From CAYWGR01 sp964458015 (GTDB taxonomy: Bacteria; Planctomycetota; Planctomycetia; Pirellulales; Thermoguttaceae): a DNA stretch of 11,215 nt. The stretch lies in contig CAYWGR010000186.1 in the NCBI GenBank assembly GCA_964458015.1, positions 1 through 11,215 of the forward strand. The letters run 5' to 3'. A program made the position numbers and the translations under genes. Below, piece by piece: positions 5,196 to 11,215 of this stretch. How positions within the stretch are numbered: the stretch's first letter is position 1; the number at the start of each line of letters is the position of its first letter. The notes under the pieces were generated by a model. That model worked only from the letters and a program-made list of their open reading frames with translations. It was not told the origin of the DNA and did no database searches.

Positions 5196-6449
5196 TTATA
5201 CGCTTTCGCCGGCCAACCAGCCGGTACTGAAGGCGGCCTGAAAATTGTAACCGCCCACGGGCCCGTTTAGATCGAGCACTTCGCCTGCGAAAAAAAGACC
5301 TGGCACAAGCTTGCTCTGCATGGTTCGGGAATCGACTTCATCGAGCGAAACGCCGCCGGCCGTTACCTCGGCCTTGCGATAGCCCATTGTGCCGGCCGTC
5401 GGAATGTCGAGATGTTTAGCACCGTGGGCAATCCGACGTCGGGCGGCCTTCGACAGCTCCGCCAGAGGCCGGTCCAAAGGCGTCTCGGCCAAAGTGATGA
5501 CCGTTTCGCCGACGCGATGCGGCAACCAGTGATCGAGTAAAACAGAGGCGCGTCGCCGGCCGCTTTGGGAAATTTCGCGCGCTAAATGCAAATCCAGTTC
5601 ACTTTCCGAGAGATCCGGTAAGAGATCGCAACGCAGGACGAGCGCATTCGGGTGCGAAGTGTCGCTCACGACATGGCTGACATCCATGGCGGCGGGGCCG
5701 GAAACGCCGAAATGCGTAAACAACAAAGCGCCGCGCCGTTCGGCCAAATATGGGCTTTTCTTTCCTCTACCATTTTCGATGTTGGGAACGAGGACGCGCA
5801 CCAGGACGTCGGGCAGAGTGATTCCTTGCAAGTCGGTTACCCAGGCCGCATGACTGGTAATGGGCGCCAGGGCCGTGTGCAGTTCGACAATGCGATGCCC
5901 CAGAGCGGCAGCCCATCGGTAGCCATCGCCCGTGGTGCCGCAGGCGGGATACGATTGTCCGCCCGTAGCCAAGAGGACTTTGTCGGCTTCGAGAGTCCGC
6001 TTCGAGGTTACCAGTTCGAATCCGTTTGCACGGCGCTGCAGTTCGACCAACGACTCACTCATGGCAAAGGCACAGCCATTTTGCTCCGCGCGGCGCACCA
6101 GGATGGCCCGGATATCGGCCGCGCGATCGCTGGCCGGAAACACCTTGCCTCCCGGTTCGACATAATGGCCAAGCCCTTCGGCCTGGAACAATTCACTGAC
6201 TTGCCGGGGTCCGAGGGCGGCTAGGGCCGAGTGCAAAAAGCGGCCCGAGGGCCCAAAGGCCTTGATAATGCCCCGGGCGTCGGTATCGTGCGTAAAATTG
6301 CAGCGTGTTCCGCCGGAAATAAGGATTTTAACGCCCGGCTCGCGGTTTTTATCGATCAAAATGGTACGACGTCCGCGTTGGGCCGCGCGTGCCGCCGCGA
6401 TAAGGCCTGCTGGCCCGCCGCCAATGATTGCTACATCCCAATGCGTCAT
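5196..6449 (-). CDS. HI0933/YhiN-family FAD-dependent oxidoreductase
   Basis: A cytoplasmic flavoprotein of 417 residues. The Rossmann FAD site is DVAIIGGGPAG (5-15), with Asp33 in ILIDKN for the ribose. The family signature VKILISGGTRCNFTH (40-54) follows, then VLLATGGQSYPACGTTGDGY. FTHFGVSGPAAM lies near the middle, and the C-terminal block PGLFFAGEVLDLNGPVGGYN completes the FAD site. This is the HI0933-like family (YhiN in E. coli); a gut relative, BaiN, reduces bile-acid intermediates, but most members have no known substrate, so none is assigned. Start is the ATG at 6447-6449; an upstream GTG/ATG extension in the same frame lacks homology. There is no Shine-Dalgarno site, and a -10-like TACAAT ends 6 bp before the ATG, so the mRNA may be leaderless. 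The gene follows an exported CAP protein but is separated from it by a strong hairpin. Confidence 0.93.
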   Translation of the reverse strand: MTHWDVAIIGGGPAGLIAAARAAQRGRRTILIDKNREPGVKILISGGTRCNFTHDTDARGIIKAFGPSGRFLHSALAALGPRQVSELFQAEGLGHYVEPGGKVFPASDRAADIRAILVRRAEQNGCAFAMSESLVELQRRANGFELVTSKRTLEADKVLLATGGQSYPACGTTGDGYRWAAALGHRIVELHTALAPITSHAAWVTDLQGITLPDVLVRVLVPNIENGRGKKSPYLAERRGALLFTHFGVSGPAAMDVSHVVSDTSHPNALVLRCDLLPDLSESELDLHLAREISQSGRRRASVLLDHWLPHRVGETVITLAETPLDRPLAELSKAARRRIAHGAKHLDIPTAGTMGYRKAEVTAGGVSLDEVDSRTMQSKLVPGLFFAGEVLDLNGPVGGYNFQAAFSTGWLAGESV

Positions 6450-6455
6450 GGAATG

Positions 6456-6484
6456 ATTGTACAACGTAAAGACGCACCTGCCCA
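6456..6484 (-). promoter_or_regulatory. Possible promoter giving a leaderless flavoprotein mRNA
   Basis: Minus strand: TGGGCA (6479-6484, 4 of 6), 17 bp, TACAAT (6456-6461, 5 of 6), then CATTCC and the ATG. The start point would fall on or next to the first base of the codon. The -35 lies in the 3' arm of the hairpin at 6479-6499. Confidence 0.4.
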
Positions 6485-6506
6485 CGGGCATCGTGGGCAA
6501 GGCGTC
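6471..6506 (-). terminator. Strong hairpin after the CAP-domain gene
   Basis: An 8-bp perfect stem, TGCCCACG (6479-6486) with CGTGGGCA (6492-6499) and a 5-base loop. It extends outward through GGCGTC (6501-6506) and GACGC(AC)C with small bulges. It starts 17 bp after the CAP gene stop on the minus strand and is followed by a short TTTACG tract; probably that gene's terminator. Confidence 0.5.
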
Positions 6507-6522
6507 TCGATCGAAATGCGAA

Positions 6523-7032
6523 TTATCGCAAAAACTGCTGGCACCAGAAGATCGTGCCGGCGGCGGTACGGTAGGCCGCCACGCCGATACGGGTGTGGCC
6601 CGAGTTGAGGATGTTTGCCCGATGCCCCGAGGAATTCATCCACGCCTGAACCACGTCGCTGCTGTGCGGCTGGCCCATGGCAATGTTCTCGGCCACGGGC
6701 CGATTCGTGTGGACCATGTTCTGGGTGCGGGTCATCCAAGCGGCGTGTTCGCGGGCAGTGCCCATCAAGTCCTTGTCGACTTGTAACGGCTGCAAACCGA
6801 AACGAACGCGCTCCTGGTTGGTGTAAGACACGATGTTGGCCTCGATGGCGGCCAATTTGACGCCGTCGACCTCCTTTTCTTCCAACTCGGGGGGAACGGC
6901 TTTTTGGGGCTCGGGCTTCGGATCGGCTTTTTGTGCAACCTGCGGTTGCGGTTGGGCGTCTTTCGACTCCTGAGATTGCGGAACTCCCAACACCAGCGCC
7001 GAGGCGCAGATTACCATCTTCGTAATCAACAT
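6523..7032 (-). CDS. Exported CAP-domain (SCP/PR1/YkwD-like) protein
   Basis: A 169-residue secreted protein. Residues 1 to about 16 (MLITKMVICASALVLG) are a signal peptide. Residues 20-55 are a Gln/Pro/Lys/Glu-rich low-complexity linker. Residues 60-169 are a CAP domain: EANIVSYTNQERVRFGLQPL, then AREHAAWM (His96), NMVHTNRPVAENIAMG (His108, Glu115), and WMNSSGHRANILNSGHTRIGV (His137), ending IFWCQQF. The His/Glu set of the CAP cavity is present. Bacterial members are extracytoplasmic; roles are mostly unknown, with protease, lipid-binding and cell-wall proposals. Start is the ATG at 7030-7032 with AAGGAG 8 bp upstream. A 12-bp palindrome lies 18 bp before the ATG. A strong hairpin follows the stop, so the gene is likely transcribed alone. 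Confidence 0.93.
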   Translation of the reverse strand: MLITKMVICASALVLGVPQSQESKDAQPQPQVAQKADPKPEPQKAVPPELEEKEVDGVKLAAIEANIVSYTNQERVRFGLQPLQVDKDLMGTAREHAAWMTRTQNMVHTNRPVAENIAMGQPHSSDVVQAWMNSSGHRANILNSGHTRIGVAAYRTAAGTIFWCQQFLR

Positions 7033-7049
7033 GAAAACGCTCCTTCTGT

Positions 7050-7061
7050 TCTCGCGCGAGA
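7050..7061. promoter_or_regulatory. 12-bp perfect palindrome in the CAP gene leader
   Basis: TCTCGCGCGAGA is its own reverse complement and lies 18-29 bp upstream of the CAP gene ATG, just beyond the ribosome site. It could be an operator or simply a chance GC-rich palindrome. Confidence 0.3.
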
Positions 7062-7405
7062 CCTCGAGCGGGTTGCATTAACCGAACATCGCAGCGGCAA
7101 TTGGGTGTGCAGGAGGCCGCGTACGTCCGGTTAGAATTCGAAGTTCCGCTGAGGTCTCAGGTTACTTGCAATGCATCCTGCAACAATCTGGGCGTCCTGC
7201 GGAAACCTTTCCGGTAGGTTGCCAAGAACATACCAAAGCCGAATCAGATTGCAATAGTTGCAGCTAGGCAGGGGGGAGTGAGAGTCTTGGTATGCTCCAT
7301 TGTGGGTATGTTTATATAGCATTTATTAGTGGAAACGTTAATTTACCAGCCTTTCAGGGGGGGTGTGAGTTGGTGGGGCGGTGCTGTGCTAGGAACGCAG
7401 AAAAG
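7062..7405. other. Intergenic region, no gene seen
   Basis: Between the divergent CAP gene (minus) and argH (plus). A 63-codon minus-strand frame (7131-7322) has no ribosome site or protein-like composition. Weak nested arms are visible: TAACCG (7079-7084) with CGGTTA (7128-7133), enclosing GCGGC and GCCGC. G-rich runs occur near 7270 and 7359. No promoter could be chosen with confidence. Confidence 0.45.
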
Positions 7406-7477
7406 TGTGGTTCTGAGCACTGCAAAGGATCTTGCTGATTGAGGTGGATGAGATTCTTCGCTTTGCTCAGAATGACA
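7406..7477. repeat. Pair of inverted REP-like repeats
   Basis: A 27-bp unit is present twice in opposite orientation: 7406-7432 (minus) and 7451-7477 (plus), 21 of 27 positions identical, sharing the core GCTCAGAA. The pair is separated by 18 bp and can fold into a long cruciform or hairpin. The plus copy, with TTCTTCGCTTTGCTCAGAAT, resembles a dispersed intergenic repeat I remember from many bacterial draft genomes. Confidence 0.7.
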
Positions 7478-7550
7478 GGGATAAGCTCGGAATGGCAAAA
7501 AAGTTCAGAAAGAGAGGATAAAAGGGACTTTGCGTTCTCGGGTGTTTCTA

Positions 7551-7583
7551 CTGCCTATTTTTGTGCCCCCCGCTGCCTATTTT
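7551..7583. repeat. Short direct repeat upstream of argH
   Basis: CTGCCTATTTT occurs at 7551-7561 and 7573-7583, a 22-bp period, about two helical turns. It is 160-190 bp upstream of the argH start and could be a paired regulator site. Confidence 0.3.
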
Positions 7584-7742
7584 CTAGGAAGTGTGGTAAA
7601 CTTTTTGGGGGTTTTTCTTGATGCCAAGGTTGATACGAGATTTGATGGACAACTGTTTTCACTAGTTTTCCAGCCTCCCCGGTGATCGGCCTCGGTCGAT
7701 TCGCTATCGAGGCATCGGTAAGGGTTACTCTGGAGGGATTTC
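7584..7742. other. argH upstream region
   Basis: Holds the argH ribosome site GGAGGG (7732-7737, 5 bp before the GTG) and a small hairpin with GCCTCG (7689-7694) and CGAGGC (7708-7713). I did not find a -35/-10 pair good enough to report. Confidence 0.45.
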
Positions 7743-9115
7743 GTGGCAGAGAAAGCTTGGGGCGGAGTATTCGATCAGGCAACGNNNNNNNNNNTACCGA
7801 GAGCATAAGCTTCGACCGCCGTCTATATGCGCACGATATCGAGGGCTCGGTGGCCCATGCACAAATGCTCGCGAAAGTCGGGCTAATCTCGGCCGACGAG
7901 TGCCGCCAAATTGAGCAGGGACTTGCCGAGATACGCCAAGAAATTGAGCAGGACCGTTTTTCGTTCCGTACCGAACTCGAAGACATCCACATGCACATCG
8001 AGAGTGCTTTGGTGGCTCGAATCGGTGACGTGGGGCGTAAATTGCATACCGCCCGGAGCCGTAACGATCAAGTGGCGACGGATCTACGGCTTTGGGTTCG
8101 CGCAAGCATCGATCAGATCGATGCCCGGCTCTTGGAGCTTCAACGGGCGTTCGTCGGTCGTTGCGATCGCGATGCCGATGTGATCCTGCCCGGTTATACG
8201 CATTTTCAGCGGGCGCAGCCGGTGCTGGCGCCGCATTACTGGTTGGCTTATTGCGAAAAGCTCGAACGCGACCGGCAGCGGCTGGCCGATTGCCGTCGTC
8301 GCGTGAACGTATTGCCCTTAGGCGCTGCGGCCCTGGCGGGCACCAGCTTGCCGATCGACCGTGCCGAAGTGGCTACGCGACTTGCCTTCGAAGGCATCGC
8401 GGCCAACAGCCTTGATGCAGCCAGCGACCGCGACTTCGCCATCGAGTTTGCCTTCGCGCTGACTTTGATTGCCGAACATCTGAGCACCTGGGCCGAAGAG
8501 TGGATCCTGTGGTCGACCGTTGAGTTCAATTTTATCAAGCTGCCCCAGGCATTCTGCACCGGTTCGTCGATTATGCCGCAGAAAATCAATCCCGACGTGC
8601 TCGAATTGATCCGAGGCAAGACGGCCCGCGTGGTCGGCAATCTGCAAACGCTCTTGGTGTTGGTCAAAGGATTGCCGTTGGCCTATAACCGCGATCTGCA
8701 AGAGGATAAGGAGCCGTTGTTCGATTCGTTCGATACGGTTCGGATGGCGTTGGAATTGGCTGCTCCCTTGGCTGCGGGGGCCGAGTTGAATAGGGCGTCG
8801 ATCCTCGAACGGCTTGACCGAGGGCATCTCGACGCCACGACCTTGATGGAACATTTGATTCGACGCGGCATTCCGCAACGCACCGCCCACGGGCTAGTGG
8901 GCCGATTGGTGCGCAAGGCGTTGGATCGCGGCTGCCGACTCTCCGACCTTACGCTGGACGAATTCCGCGAAGCGCATCCGGATCTGGACGAAAGCATTTA
9001 CCAAGTGTTGGGGCCCGAAAAGGCCGTGGCCGCGATGCAAAGCTACGGTTCGACCGCGCCGGCGCAAGTCCAAGAACAAGTAGAAGGTTGGAAGAAACGG
9101 CTGCAGGAGTCGTAA
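7743..9115 (+). CDS. argH: Argininosuccinate lyase (interrupted by assembly gap)
   Basis: Cytoplasmic enzyme of the fumarase/aspartase superfamily that splits argininosuccinate into arginine and fumarate, the last step of arginine synthesis. The N-terminus VAEKAWGGVFDQAT (GTG start at 7743, read as Met) is typical ArgH and has GGAGGG 5 bp upstream. Ten Ns follow (7785-7794), then TESISFDRRLYAHDIEGSVA in another frame. Further motifs are HTARSRNDQVATDLRLW, GYTHFQRAQP (catalytic-region His at 8201-8203) and the superfamily signature GSSIMPQKINPD (8561-8596). Allowing about seven missing residues at the gap, the protein is about 460 residues, the normal size. The frame change at the Ns is best explained by a placeholder gap of the wrong length, not a real mutation. 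It stands alone, away from other arg genes. Confidence 0.95.
7785..7794. other. Assembly gap (10 Ns) inside argH
   Basis: Ten undetermined bases. The ArgH reading frame before the gap (codons in phase with 7743) and after it (in phase with 7796) differ, so the real missing length should leave remainder 2 on division by 3. Comparison with remembered ArgH N-termini suggests about 20 bases. Confidence 0.95.
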
Positions 9116-9135
9116 TAGAAAAACCAAACTGAAAA

Positions 9136-9196
9136 TGCGTGATTTTCCAAGTAAATAGCCGGGAGCTAACAGCTCCCGGAATTTGCGTGATTCTCC
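9136..9196. repeat. Hairpin flanked by near-identical direct repeats, after argH
   Basis: TGCGTGATTTTCC (9136-9148) and TGCGTGATTCTCC (9184-9196) differ at one base of 13 and bracket the perfect 9-bp hairpin at 9159-9179. The arrangement resembles a small REP-like unit in the gap between argH and the next gene. Confidence 0.55.
9159..9179 (+). terminator. Hairpin 43 bp after argH, probable terminator
   Basis: CCGGGAGCT, loop AAC, AGCTCCCGG: a perfect 9-bp GC-rich stem followed by AATTTG. The tail is short for an intrinsic terminator, but the position between two plus-strand genes fits. The AGCCGGGAGCTAAC form also resembles repeated intergenic hairpins I recall from planctomycetes. Confidence 0.5.
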
Positions 9197-9281
9197 GATC
9201 TTGCCTGTGAGTAGTTGGCTTCCGGATGTTTGCTGAGAGATTGCGTCCCATTCCTAACAATTGTGTGTTGCGAGCTTCGCC

Positions 9282-11215
9282 ATGAACCTTAGTCATCGGA
9301 TCCTTGTTCGGTTTCTCGTTGTAATCGTTGCGGGATCGTTTGCCGCGGACGTTTGGGCGCAAAAGCCGAAAGATTCGAAGGCCGACAAGCCGGCGGCAGC
9401 GAAAACGAACAAAAAAGCGGCCGAGAAACCCGTGACGGCGGATGAGCCGGAAGATCCGGCCGTGGAGGCCATTCTGGAAGCGAAGCCGGCCACGCCCGCC
9501 GAATGCGTCCGTGCGGCAAAATCGCTCTCCGACCTTAACCATCCGGACGTGGCCAAGAGGTTCCTCAAAAAGGTGCTCGATGCCAAGCTGAACGCAACGC
9601 AATTGACCGAATTAGGCGAGGAGTTCGGCACTCCGTTGTTTTTGGACATGGCCGGCCGCGCCGCGGTCCAGCCCGAGGCCAAGCAATTGGCCGATGCCGT
9701 CGTGGCGGCCGTCGCTGCCAAGCTCGAAGATGGGAAGCGAATCCAGGACTTGATCGGCCAGCTTCAAGATGCCGATGTCGAAAAGCGGTTGAAGGCGATG
9801 ACGGCCTTGCAGGGCGCTCGATCGGCAGCCATCGCTCCGTTGTTGCAAGTATTGGCCGATCCGGCGCGTTCGGCCGAACAGGCCAACGCTCGCACGGTAT
9901 TGGCGGGCATGGGGCAAGTCGTGCGAGATCCCTTGTTGGCCGTTCTTAGCCAAGCTGACGCCAAATTGAAAGTACAAGCGATATTAACGCTTTCCGAAAT
10001 GAACGATCGAAAAGCGGCAATCTATTTGTTGATGCCCAGCCTGTCGGAAAAGAGCGATCCAGAGGTGCGCGAGGCGGCCACGGCGGCACTGAAACATTTG
10101 AAAGGCGCCGTTCCATCGCGGGCCGAGGCGATTAAAATCCTTGAGAGTTCTGCAAGGGAGTATCTTGAGCGTCGCAGCAAACCGGACGAAATGATCGCCG
10201 CCGAAAAGGCGATTCGTTGGCAATGGGATGCGTCGAAACGGCAATGCGTGTCGAGCGCCTGCTCGCCCGACGACTTGGCTCTCGATGCAGCCTTCCGATG
10301 TGCGTCGGATGCTTACATTTTAGCGCCCGATGATCGAAAAATCGGTCTCCTCCGGGCTGTCGCACATCTCGAATACTTTGGCCGTAGCGGCAGTTTGGAT
10401 ATTCCCATTTTGGGAAAAGAGTGGGAAGGCGTCAAAGCCTACAATGATATTTTGACTTATGCGATGGCCCACAATTGCGTGGAGGCAGCCCGTGTATCGC
10501 TTGTGTCCATCTACTTTAGTAAAATTAAGCCCGAGGAGTTGCTTAACCAGGGTGATAAGCCGTCGCCGTTGGTGTTGGCTTTGCAAAATCCCGATCGACG
10601 GTTGCGGATGGCGGCCTTGGAAGCCATCGTGAAATTGAAGCCGACGAAGCCGTTCCCCGGCTCCAGCTATGTTCCGGCGGCACTAGGTTTTTTTGCCGCT
10701 AGTTCGGGTGAGCGGCGTGCCTTGGTCGGCAGTCCTTCACTCAATCAATCGCGCGATTGGGCCGGCTCGTTGGCTGCCCTGGGTTTACACGGCGATACAG
10801 CCATCCATGGCGCGGAACTGCTTCGGTTGGCCGCACAGTCGCCCGACTACGAGCTGGCTTGGATCGACATGTCGATCAGCCGTCCGGAGGCCGAGGAACT
10901 TTTGCAGCAGTTGCGGCGTGATCCGCGTTCGGCATCGCTTCGCGTGGCGCTGGTGGCCCGGCCCGGCTATCTGGACGATGCCGAGCGGTTGGCCCGCTTG
11001 GATCCCTTGTGCAAGGCATTCTCTCGGTCGCTCGACGAAAAAACGTTCAAGTGGCAGTATGATCAATTGGCTCTGCTGGCCCCGCGAGAATTCGTGGATT
11101 ACAAAACACGTCAGCAGCAGGCGGCCCGCTCGCTCGAACTGTTGGCGGAACTGAGCAAAACCTCGCGCAAGCTTTACGACTTGCGCCGCGTGCAAGATTG
11201 CGTGCTTGCGGCATT
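9282..11215 (+). CDS. Exported HEAT-repeat protein with receiver-like domain (runs off right edge)
   Basis: At least 644 residues, open at the window end. Residues 1 to about 26 (MNLSHRILVRFLVVIVAGSF, then AADVWA) are a signal peptide cleaved before QK. Residues 27-60 are a Lys/Ala/Pro-rich linker. Residues about 65-150 are helical. Residues about 156-272 hold HEAT-like alpha-helical repeats, e.g. VEKRLKAMTALQGARSAAIA and DPEVREAATAALKHLKG. Residues about 290-470 are further helices, including a HEAT-like stretch DRRLRMAALEAIVKLKP. Residues about 478-600 resemble a CheY receiver: ALVGSP for beta1, YELAWIDMSI with Asp529 at the phospho-acceptor position, LRRDPRSASLRVALVARP for alpha3/beta4, and CKAF with Lys578. 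The start is set by the signal peptide; no Shine-Dalgarno site is seen. The family appears conserved in Pirellulales from memory; its function is unknown to me. HEAT arrays usually bind other proteins, so a periplasmic scaffold is a fair guess. Confidence 0.88.
   Translation, partial: MNLSHRILVRFLVVIVAGSFAADVWAQKPKDSKADKPAAAKTNKKAAEKPVTADEPEDPAVEAILEAKPATPAECVRAAKSLSDLNHPDVAKRFLKKVLDAKLNATQLTELGEEFGTPLFLDMAGRAAVQPEAKQLADAVVAAVAAKLEDGKRIQDLIGQLQDADVEKRLKAMTALQGARSAAIAPLLQVLADPARSAEQANARTVLAGMGQVVRDPLLAVLSQADAKLKVQAILTLSEMNDRKAAIYLLMPSLSEKSDPEVREAATAALKHLKGAVPSRAEAIKILESSAREYLERRSKPDEMIAAEKAIRWQWDASKRQCVSSACSPDDLALDAAFRCASDAYILAPDDRKIGLLRAVAHLEYFGRSGSLDIPILGKEWEGVKAYNDILTYAMAHNCVEAARVSLVSIYFSKIKPEELLNQGDKPSPLVLALQNPDRRLRMAALEAIVKLKPTKPFPGSSYVPAALGFFAASSGERRALVGSPSLNQSRDWAGSLAALGLHGDTAIHGAELLRLAAQSPDYELAWIDMSISRPEAEELLQQLRRDPRSASLRVALVARPGYLDDAERLARLDPLCKAFSRSLDEKTFKWQYDQLALLAPREFVDYKTRQQQAARSLELLAELSKTSRKLYDLRRVQDCVLAA

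Noticed and set aside
7131..7322. 63-codon minus-strand frame in the CAP-argH gap
   Set aside because: No ribosome site, no recognisable features, and a low-complexity DNA setting.
7359..7384. Possible G-quadruplex in the G-rich stretch
   Set aside because: Only two runs of three or more G are present in the needed span, so a stable four-run structure is not supported.
7406..7583. CRISPR-like array of short repeats before argH
   Set aside because: Repeats are inverted or of only two short copies, with no regular spacers and no cas genes nearby.
8318..9602. Minus-strand open frames opposite argH and the HEAT-repeat gene (8318-8890 and 8949-9602)
   Set aside because: Both genes on the plus strand are supported by motifs, a signal peptide and codon pattern; the antisense products look random.

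Overview
The window looks like a chromosomal segment from a member of the Planctomycetota, probably Pirellulales-like. The clues are a small lipoprotein ending in the PDHxTPYRTHGG motif, a long exported HEAT-repeat protein, an HU protein with an Ala/Lys/Pro-rich tail, and a mix of genes with and without Shine-Dalgarno sites. The phylum call rests on remembered family resemblance, not on a search. A run of ten Ns at 7785-7794 shows this is a scaffolded draft assembly.

Layout. Positions 1-6500 are read almost entirely on the minus strand. From the left: the start of an exported SGNH/GDSL hydrolase (runs off the left edge); a complete IS701-like insertion sequence (about 254-1629) with perfect terminal inverted repeats; trpS; pyrD (class 1B); a small lipoprotein; an HU-type DNA-binding protein with a very good sigma70-like promoter; an HI0933/YhiN-family flavoprotein; and an exported CAP-domain protein. 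About 700 bases without a gene follow (7033-7742), containing a pair of inverted REP-like repeats. The plus strand then carries argH, interrupted by the N gap, a hairpin flanked by short direct repeats, and a long exported HEAT-repeat protein that is still open at the right edge (at least 644 residues).

How the genes relate. Most are unrelated housekeeping genes: pyrimidine synthesis (pyrD), Trp-tRNA charging (trpS), arginine synthesis (argH) and nucleoid structure (HU). pyrD and trpS are 25 bp apart and probably co-transcribed. The IS has landed about 10 bp after the trpS stop codon and fewer than 40 bp before the SGNH hydrolase start, so it separates these two genes and may supply part of a promoter to the hydrolase.

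The observation most worth a second look is in the HEAT-repeat protein. Residues about 478-600 look like a CheY-type receiver domain that keeps the phospho-acceptor Asp and the beta5 Lys at the right spacing but has lost the acidic pair and the Thr/Ser switch, and it sits behind an export signal. Second is argH: its two halves lie in different frames on either side of the Ns, so the gap length is wrong and the gene is probably intact in the organism. I found no phage, CRISPR, rRNA or tRNA.
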